A stretch of 10,868 nucleotides of DNA from Thiotrichales bacterium (lineage in GTDB: Bacteria; Pseudomonadota; Gammaproteobacteria; Francisellales; CACEW01). The notes beneath the pieces were generated by a model that saw only the letters and a list, made by a program, of their open reading frames with translations, made no database searches and was not told the DNA's origin. Positions 5,813 to 10,868 of this stretch are shown in pieces. The stretch covers positions 1 through 10,868 of the forward strand of contig JAHFRR010000036.1 of assembly GCA_023266165.1 (NCBI GenBank), given 5' to 3'. The position numbers and the translations under genes were made by a program. Numbering within the stretch: position 1 is the stretch's first letter; every line of letters begins with the position of its first letter.

Positions 5813-6955
5813 ATGTCAGTCTCCATCAAAGTCCCTGTGTTTCCAGAGTCGATCTCAGAAGGCGAAATCGCTGCATGGCACAAAAAGCCTGGAGATTCAG
5901 TCTCTCAAGGTGAAGTTTTACTGGAAGTCGAGACAGACAAAGTCGTTTTAGAAGTTCAAGCGACAGAGAGTGGCGTATTGGGCCCTCTTTTGAAAGCTCC
6001 TGGTGATACGGTCAAAAGCGCTGAAATCGTGGGGTCTATTGAACCTCAAGGCGCAAAACCTATTGCAGCGCCTGCACAATCATCGATGGAAACCATCAAT
6101 CTGACACCTGCAGTACGTCGCATGGTGGGCGAGCATGAGGTGGATCCTCAACAGATTTCAGGGACAGGCAAGTCGGGTCGTGTGACGAAAGAGGATGTCA
6201 CGCAGCATTTGAAAGCGACAGCAACCTCCTGCGCCCAAGCCACGCCTTTATCAGGCCGAGTCGACGAGCGTGTCCCGATGACGCGCCTGCGTAAAACCAT
6301 TGCTCAGCGTTTGTTGGATGTCCAAGCCCATAATGCCATTTTAACGACGTTCAATGAAGTCGACATGAAGCCTATCATGGAAATTCGTAAAAAATATAAA
6401 GACCCCTTTGAGAAAGCCCATAACACCAAATTAGGCTTTATGTCTTTCTTCTTGAAAGCATCTGTAGAAGCTTTAAAACGTTTCCCCGCAGTCAATGGCT
6501 CAATCGACGGCACTGATCTGGTTTACCATGGCTATTATGATGTGGGTGTTGCAGTGTCCTCTCCAAGAGGCCTGGTTGTGCCTGTTTTGCGAAACGTAGA
6601 TCAGATGTCTTTAGCCGATATCGAACGCGCGATCGCAGCTTTTGCGCTCAAAGCCCGTGAAGGATCTCTCACGATTGAAGACATGCAAGGCGGAACATTC
6701 ACCGTCACCAACGGTGGCATCTTCGGCTCCATGCTCTCAACGCCCATCTTAAACGCCCCGCAAAGCGCCATTTTAGGCATGCACAATATTGTTGAACGCC
6801 CTGTCGCTATTGACGGCGAGGTGGTGATCCGGCCTATTATGTATCTGGCTTTGTCCTATGATCATCGTATGATTGATGGCCGTGATTCCGTGAGTTTCTT
6901 GAAGACCATCAAAGATCTTTTGGAAGACCCCGCGAGGATGTTGTTGGGGGTGTAA
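5813..6955 (+). CDS. odhB: Dihydrolipoyllysine succinyltransferase (E2 of 2-oxoglutarate dehydrogenase)
   Basis: OdhB (SucB) forms the E2 core that moves succinyl groups from E1 to coenzyme A. Of 380 residues (E. coli 405), 1-77 are one lipoyl domain with the lipoylated lysine at K43 in ETDKVVLEV. Residues 96-133 are the peripheral subunit-binding domain (LTPAVRRMVGEHEV, GTGKSGRVTKEDV). About 150-380 are the catalytic acyltransferase domain, with His351 and Asp355 in YDHRMIDGRDS. The linkers between domains are short, which explains the smaller size. The start is ATG 5813, with AGGA nine bases upstream. It forms an operon with odhA. The E3 gene (lpd) and sucCD are not downstream; an unrelated gene with its own promoter follows. 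Confidence 0.95.
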   Translation: MSVSIKVPVFPESISEGEIAAWHKKPGDSVSQGEVLLEVETDKVVLEVQATESGVLGPLLKAPGDTVKSAEIVGSIEPQGAKPIAAPAQSSMETINLTPAVRRMVGEHEVDPQQISGTGKSGRVTKEDVTQHLKATATSCAQATPLSGRVDERVPMTRLRKTIAQRLLDVQAHNAILTTFNEVDMKPIMEIRKKYKDPFEKAHNTKLGFMSFFLKASVEALKRFPAVNGSIDGTDLVYHGYYDVGVAVSSPRGLVVPVLRNVDQMSLADIERAIAAFALKAREGSLTIEDMQGGTFTVTNGGIFGSMLSTPILNAPQSAILGMHNIVERPVAIDGEVVIRPIMYLALSYDHRMIDGRDSVSFLKTIKDLLEDPARMLLGV

Positions 6956-6986
6956 CAAAACACTCACCATAATATTATATTTAATG

Positions 6987-7015
6987 TTGACATCTTATTA
7001 TTTACCTTGTATCAT
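6987..7015 (+). promoter_or_regulatory. Strong sigma-70 promoter of the orphan membrane protein
   Basis: A perfect -35 TTGACA (6987-6992), 17-bp spacer and -10 TATCAT (7010-7015) follow an A/T-rich stretch (6971-6986) that could act as an UP element. An inverted repeat ATGAC-N6-GTCAT (7014-7029) overlaps the expected start near 7022 and may be an operator or a leader hairpin. Between this promoter and odhB no clear terminator is seen. Confidence 0.75.
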
Positions 7016-7050
7016 GACGATAGTGTCATCGCATTGAATTGGGTTCAGTA

Positions 7051-7057
7051 GGGGAGG
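7051..7057 (+). promoter_or_regulatory. Near-ideal ribosome binding site fixing the start at 7065
   Basis: GGGGAGG lies seven bases before ATG 7065, a good spacing, but only one base before the in-frame GTG at 7059. This decides for the ATG. The segment GGGAGGT (7052-7058) is an exact complement of the loop at 262-268 in the candidate small RNA. Confidence 0.8.
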
Positions 7058-7064
7058 TGTGGAG

Positions 7065-7685
7065 ATGAATAATGGCAAGAAGAATAATGACGATTGGGAA
7101 TCTGTGGCGCAGATAGACTCGCTAGCCAAGCCTCTTGTTGAGGTAAATTCTGATAGCAAAGAGGATGACTCGACATCCCGTAGGGCTTCTCAAGTTTCGG
7201 GCCATCAACCTAGGATGCTTGGATACGACCCCAACGCAGTGGTTCTTGCTATCATGGACCCAGGCCGTAGTAGGTCAGGGGCTTCGTGTCCTATGTCCTC
7301 CAAAACTACAGGTAAAGTAAAGAGAGTTACAGTGTACGCACAAGGATTTGGTGTGTTGGCGGGGATTGTAATTGTTTCTGCGCAAGCCATCATGGGAGTC
7401 AGTACCAGCCCGCAAGAGTGGGCCGGGCTTGGTATTATTACATACAATTTTTTAAGAGCAGGCTTGGATTATACTGAGTGTCTTCCCAAGAAAAATTCGA
7501 TATATACCGCGATTGGTGGATTTGTAGTTCCGCTAGCAGCGGGAGCCTTGGACGCCATACTTCGCACGGGTGCGGGAGAGACTTCATTTGAAGTAGGACC
7601 TGTGTTTGCCGGTGCAGTAGCCTCGACAGTGCTTAATGTAATTCCTGTAGCTGCACAAGCACTGAGCGCGCCTCAGCAGGGCTAG
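7065..7685 (+). CDS. Hypothetical multi-pass membrane protein, unrecognised
   Basis: A 206-residue protein with no family I recognise. Residues 1-80 are hydrophilic, rich in Ser, Asp, Asn and Lys, and likely disordered. A basic patch TTGKVKRVT (81-89) then leads into four hydrophobic segments at about 89-111, 119-136, 146-166 and 177-201, rich in Gly and Ala. The first and second are joined by STSPQEW and the second and third by a short loop with TECLPKKN. No signal peptide is seen at the N terminus. The C terminus (APQQG) shows no Glu-rich export signal. It stands alone between odhB and lysS, with its own strong promoter and ribosome binding site, so it is probably made in quantity. It could be a lineage-specific inner-membrane protein or a secreted effector; neither is shown by the sequence. 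Confidence 0.75.
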   Translation: MNNGKKNNDDWESVAQIDSLAKPLVEVNSDSKEDDSTSRRASQVSGHQPRMLGYDPNAVVLAIMDPGRSRSGASCPMSSKTTGKVKRVTVYAQGFGVLAGIVIVSAQAIMGVSTSPQEWAGLGIITYNFLRAGLDYTECLPKKNSIYTAIGGFVVPLAAGALDAILRTGAGETSFEVGPVFAGAVASTVLNVIPVAAQALSAPQQG

Positions 7686-7717
7686 CAGATCATTTATGTT
7701 GACAAAGTAGAAGATGA

Positions 7718-7746
7718 TTCCCAGTGCTTTTGTTTTCTCGTATAAT
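7718..7746 (+). promoter_or_regulatory. Promoter of the lysS operon
   Basis: A perfect -10 TATAAT (7741-7746) has a weak -35 TTCCCA (7718-7723) at 17 bp. It is followed by GCCCTCC, the same kind of G/C-rich start region as at the tRNA-His, cold-shock and odhA promoters. The expected leader is about 30 bases, with GAGAGG (7775-7780) as ribosome binding site. Confidence 0.65.
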
Positions 7747-7783
7747 GCCCTCCTGAAAATCAAAATTAAAAAGTGAGAGGCGC

Positions 7784-9292
7784 ATGACACCAGAAGCAGC
7801 AGGCACATCCGGATTGGACGAAAACACCCAAATGGCCTTGCGGCGTGCAAAATTGACGGCGCAGCGTAGTGTGGGGATTGCCTTTCCCAATGACTTCAAG
7901 CCCAACACGCAGGCATCTAGCTTGCACGCGCGTTATGGCGCGCGATCCAAAGAAGATCTGGTGGGTGAAACAACGCAATATTACTTCGCAGGGCGCGTGA
8001 TGTTGAGGCGCATGATGGGGAAGGCCAGCTTTGTGACCCTTCAAGATCATTCGGGGCGCCTGCAAATCTATGTACGTGAAAGCGATCTGCCCACGGGGCA
8101 ATATGCGCAGTTCTGTGATTGGGATCTCGGGGATATCCTGGGTGTCGTGGGCACGGTTTTTAAAACGAATACAGGCGAGCTCTCGCTCTATGCAAAGGAT
8201 GTGAGGTTGCTCACCAAGGCGATTCGCCCGATGCCTGATAAGTTCCACGGGCTCTCGGATCAAGAGCTTCGATACCGTCAGCGCTATGTGGACTTAATGA
8301 TGAGTGAGGAAAGCCGTCAGGTTTTTAGAACACGATCTCAGATCATCCGTCTTATTCGCGAGTTTTTAGATACGCGAGACTTTTTGGAAGTGGAAACACC
8401 CATGATGCAGGTGATTCCAGGAGGTGCTGCGGCCAAGCCCTTTAAGACGTTCCACAATGCCTTGGGACAAGAGATGTATTTAAGAATCTCCCCGGAATTG
8501 TATTTGAAACGATTGGTTGTAGGTGGGTTTGAGCGCGTGTATGAGATCAATCGAAACTTCAGAAACGAAGGCCTTTCAACACGCCATAACCCTGAGTTCA
8601 CCATGCTGGAGTTCTATCAGGCTTATGCCAACTATCAGGAATTGATGGATGAGACAGAGGTTTTACTGCAGTTTTTGGCAGAGCGGGTTTTGAAAACTCA
8701 GCTTTTAAATTATCAAGGCCATGAGATTGATTTGAGCAAGCCCTTCTTGCGACTCCCGATGATAGAAGCGATCACGCATTTTAACCCACAGATTGCGCTC
8801 GATACCTTGAAGGATCTTCAAAAAGCGCGCGCGCTGGCGAGATCCCTCAACATCAAGCTGGATCCCTCGATGGGATTGGGGAAGGTGCAAGTTGCGATTT
8901 TTGAAGAAACAGTCGAACACCTTCTGATTCAACCGACATTTATCACGCAGCACCCCCTGGAGATTTCCCCCTTAGCTCGGCAAAATGATCACGATGGCTT
9001 TGTGACAGATCGCTTTGAGTTTTATGTGGGAGGGCGGGAAGTTGCCAATGGATTCTCAGAGCTCAATGACCCTGAGGATCAAGCCGAACGCTTTAAGGCA
9101 CAGGTCTTGGCAAAAGAGGCGGGGGATGAAGAGGCCATGCATTATGATGCCGATTATGTGCGAGCGTTGGAGTATGGCATGCCACCGACTGCTGGAGAAG
9201 GCATTGGGATTGATCGACTGGTGATGCTCTTTACAAACCAGGCTTCGATTCGGGATGTCTTGTTGTTTCCGCATTTGCGTCCTGAAAAATGA
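7784..9292 (+). CDS. lysS: Lysine--tRNA ligase (class II)
   Basis: LysRS charges tRNA-Lys with lysine using ATP. The 502-residue protein aligns end to end with E. coli LysS (505). The N-terminal OB-fold anticodon-binding domain includes AGRVMLRRMMGKASFVTLQD (about 69-88). Class II motif 1 is FLEVETPMMQVIPGG (from 200). Motif 2 is FERVYEINRNFRNEG (from 249), continuing into HNPEFTMLEFYQAYA. Motif 3 is GIGIDRLVMLF...IRDVLLFP (from 473). The start ATG 7784 follows GAGAGG by three bases, which is tight but is the only good site. prfB, the usual upstream neighbour of lysS in gammaproteobacteria, is absent. The stop codon overlaps the sufE start (ATGA), indicating an operon. Confidence 0.97.
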   Translation: MTPEAAGTSGLDENTQMALRRAKLTAQRSVGIAFPNDFKPNTQASSLHARYGARSKEDLVGETTQYYFAGRVMLRRMMGKASFVTLQDHSGRLQIYVRESDLPTGQYAQFCDWDLGDILGVVGTVFKTNTGELSLYAKDVRLLTKAIRPMPDKFHGLSDQELRYRQRYVDLMMSEESRQVFRTRSQIIRLIREFLDTRDFLEVETPMMQVIPGGAAAKPFKTFHNALGQEMYLRISPELYLKRLVVGGFERVYEINRNFRNEGLSTRHNPEFTMLEFYQAYANYQELMDETEVLLQFLAERVLKTQLLNYQGHEIDLSKPFLRLPMIEAITHFNPQIALDTLKDLQKARALARSLNIKLDPSMGLGKVQVAIFEETVEHLLIQPTFITQHPLEISPLARQNDHDGFVTDRFEFYVGGREVANGFSELNDPEDQAERFKAQVLAKEAGDEEAMHYDADYVRALEYGMPPTAGEGIGIDRLVMLFTNQASIRDVLLFPHLRPEK

Positions 9293-9726
9293 TGAATGAA
9301 CGTTTATTCAGGCGCCAGGCAGACATCATCGCACAATACGAGCTTTTCGATGACTGGCTTGATAAATATCAGCAGATCATTCACGAGGGAAAGCGCTTGC
9401 CTCCGCTGGATGCCCAGTATCACACGGATCCCTACCTCGTGCGAGGCTGTCAGTCTCAAGTGTGGTTTTATCATGAAGTGAAGGCAGGTCACCTGGTGTT
9501 TCATGCTGCCTCAGAATCCAGTATCGTCCAGGGGTTGCTCGCCCTGTTGATTCGAGTTTATAGCGATGCGACGCCGCAAGAAATTTTAGCAACGCCTCCA
9601 GAGTTTATTCAAAAAATGGGACTTGATGCCCATTTGAGCCCCACGCGCCAGACAGGCTTGCATGCTGTGTTGGCTCAAATGTTTAAAATCGCAGAGACAC
9701 AATGCTTCCCAGTAGGCACAGGATAG
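9289..9726 (+). CDS. sufE: SufE family sulfur acceptor protein
   Basis: SufE-type proteins take persulfide sulfur from a cysteine desulfurase (SufS or CsdA) and hand it to the Fe-S assembly scaffold. The 145-residue protein has the family marks: YLVRGCQSQVW with the acceptor Cys54, then SSIVQGLLALLIRVYSDATPQEIL (77-100) and HLSPTRQTGLHAVL (115-128). E. coli SufE is 138 residues. A second cysteine, Cys139, lies near the C terminus. The start is ATG 9289 (or the adjoining ATG 9292), overlapping lysS by four bases. No sufBCDS genes are in the window, so this could be a CsdE-like copy working with a desulfurase elsewhere. yheS starts 10 bases after the stop. Confidence 0.9.
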   Translation: MMNERLFRRQADIIAQYELFDDWLDKYQQIIHEGKRLPPLDAQYHTDPYLVRGCQSQVWFYHEVKAGHLVFHAASESSIVQGLLALLIRVYSDATPQEILATPPEFIQKMGLDAHLSPTRQTGLHAVLAQMFKIAETQCFPVGTG

Positions 9727-9736
9727 GGATATTCCA

Positions 9737-10868
9737 ATGATTCAATTTCAAGAGGTTTCTTTAAAGCTGGGCCAGTTGGAGCTCTTTCAGGAGCTGTCTT
9801 TTATCTTACACGCCGGAGAGAAAGCGGGGCTGATTGGTCGCAATGGGGCGGGTAAGTCGACGCTTTTTCAATTGATCCGCAAGACCTTGGAGCCTGACAG
9901 TGGTGTGCTTACAATCCCCAAAGACTTAAGTCTGGCGTGGGTTCGTCAAGAAACACCTGCGCTTTCGCTCTCTGCGTTGGATTATGTGTTGGAAGGGGAC
10001 AGTGCTTATCATCAACAAGCGTTAAAACTGGCCGCCATTGAAGTCAGCCAGGATATGCATGCGCTGGGCAATCTTCATGAATGGATGATGCAAACAGACT
10101 TCTATGCCAAGCCTGCAAAGGCTTCTAAGCTTTTAAATGGCTTAGGGTTTTCAGAGGCAGAGATGCAAAAGCCCGTCGCGGATTTTTCAGGGGGTTGGCG
10201 CATGCGCTTGAACTTGGCCCAAGCCCTGATTTCGGATTCCGATATTTTGTTACTGGATGAACCAACCAACCATTTAGATCTAGAAGCTGTGCTATGGCTA
10301 GAATCCTGGCTGCAGAGCTATCCAGGGATTGTCATCGTGATTTCTCATGATCGGGAATTTCTAGACCAGACGGTCAAAGTGATTTTGCATTTGGAAAACC
10401 ATCAAGTCAAACGGTACACGGGCAATTACTCTCGCTTTGAGCGGATTGTTGCAATGCAGCGGGCTGAGCAAGAAGCTGCCTTTATCAAGCAACAGCGCGA
10501 GCGGGCGCACATGCAAAGCTTTGTCGATCGATTTCGCGCGCAAGCCACCAAAGCCACTCAAGCGCAAAGTCGTCTCAAAGCCCTGGAGCGTATGGCTGAG
10601 ACTCCCCCTGTGCATGACAGAACGGCCTTTAGCTTTCAGTTTCGAGAGTTAGAGTCCCCAGTGCGAGGCCAGCTGTTGCAATTGGCCAACGCAGATCTGG
10701 GGTATAGCGATACCGTGATTTTAAAAGAGATCCAGTTGGGGATCTCGCCTGGTGAGAAAATTGGGCTTTTAGGCCCGAATGGGGCAGGCAAGTCTACTTT
10801 AATCAAAGCGCTGTCAGGTGAGAACGTCTTAGTATCGGGGTCTCGTGATGCCAGCAATAAGCTCAAAT
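9737..10868 (+). CDS. yheS: ABC-F family ATPase, YheS type (3' end outside window)
   Basis: ABC-F proteins carry two ATPase domains and no membrane domain; they bind ribosomes and act in translation. The first 377 codons are present. E. coli YheS, the closest match I recognise, is 637 residues. Domain 1 has Walker A GRNGAGKST (34-42), signature SGGWR (151-155), and Walker B with DEPTNHLDL starting at Asp174 and the catalytic Glu175. SHDREFL follows as the H-loop. A basic, Gln-rich linker (about 230-300, FRAQATKATQAQSRLKALERM) is the family's inter-domain linker. Domain 2 begins with Walker A GPNGAGKST (346-354) and runs off the edge. The start is ATG 9737, with AGGGAT a few bases upstream. 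It is the third gene of the lysS-sufE operon. Confidence 0.93.
   Translation, partial: MIQFQEVSLKLGQLELFQELSFILHAGEKAGLIGRNGAGKSTLFQLIRKTLEPDSGVLTIPKDLSLAWVRQETPALSLSALDYVLEGDSAYHQQALKLAAIEVSQDMHALGNLHEWMMQTDFYAKPAKASKLLNGLGFSEAEMQKPVADFSGGWRMRLNLAQALISDSDILLLDEPTNHLDLEAVLWLESWLQSYPGIVIVISHDREFLDQTVKVILHLENHQVKRYTGNYSRFERIVAMQRAEQEAAFIKQQRERAHMQSFVDRFRAQATKATQAQSRLKALERMAETPPVHDRTAFSFQFRELESPVRGQLLQLANADLGYSDTVILKEIQLGISPGEKIGLLGPNGAGKSTLIKALSGENVLVSGSRDASNKLK

Noticed and set aside
7065..7685. Orphan protein as a Dot/Icm effector
   Set aside because: No Glu-rich C-terminal signal or known effector domain is visible; the lineage itself is uncertain. Kept as hypothetical.
7699..7704. TTGACA as the -35 box of lysS
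   Set aside because: It is 36 bp from the TATAAT at 7741, and no -10 box lies at 16-18 bp.

Overview
The window looks like chromosomal DNA of a gammaproteobacterium of intermediate G+C. RsmH, LysS, FdxA, both 2-oxoglutarate dehydrogenase subunits and the YheS-type ABC-F protein all read like E. coli or Azotobacter proteins from end to end. The exact lineage is not visible. The broken dcw (division and cell wall) cluster, loss of usual neighbours (mraZ, ftsI, sucCD, prfB) and dispersed repeats would fit a rearranged, possibly host-associated genome such as some Legionellales, but that is inference.

Layout. Bases 1-148 are a dispersed repeat (copy A). Bases 220-340 can fold into three hairpins, the last terminator-like, and may be a small RNA. 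A tRNA-His gene (368-444) follows, with its promoter inside the terminator hairpin. Next comes a tight run: a small cold-shock-domain protein with a C-terminal membrane anchor (508-798), rsmH (779-1765) and ftsL (1743-2111). After ftsL lie an inverted repeat copy (B, 2144-2291) and a core-only copy (C, 2382-2460) touching the end of fdxA, which runs leftward (2785-2462).

A divergent promoter region separates fdxA from the odhA-odhB operon (2983-6955). An orphan predicted four-helix membrane protein (7065-7685) has its own strong promoter and a near-ideal ribosome binding site. The window ends with a tight operon, lysS-sufE-yheS (7784 to the right edge), with yheS cut by the window.

How the parts relate. 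odhA and odhB make two of the three parts of the 2-oxoglutarate dehydrogenase complex; the E3 subunit and sucCD are not here. rsmH and ftsL are a dcw fragment lacking mraZ before and ftsI after. lysS and yheS serve translation; sufE serves Fe-S assembly and could indirectly support the FdxA ferredoxin. Four promoters (tRNA-His, the cold-shock gene, odhA, lysS) share a G/C-rich start just after the -10 box, suggesting common growth-rate control. No CRISPR array, phage, transposase or clear new defence system was seen. The items most worth attention are the membrane-anchored cold-shock protein in the mraZ position, the inverted repeats around the dcw fragment, the candidate small RNA and the orphan membrane protein.
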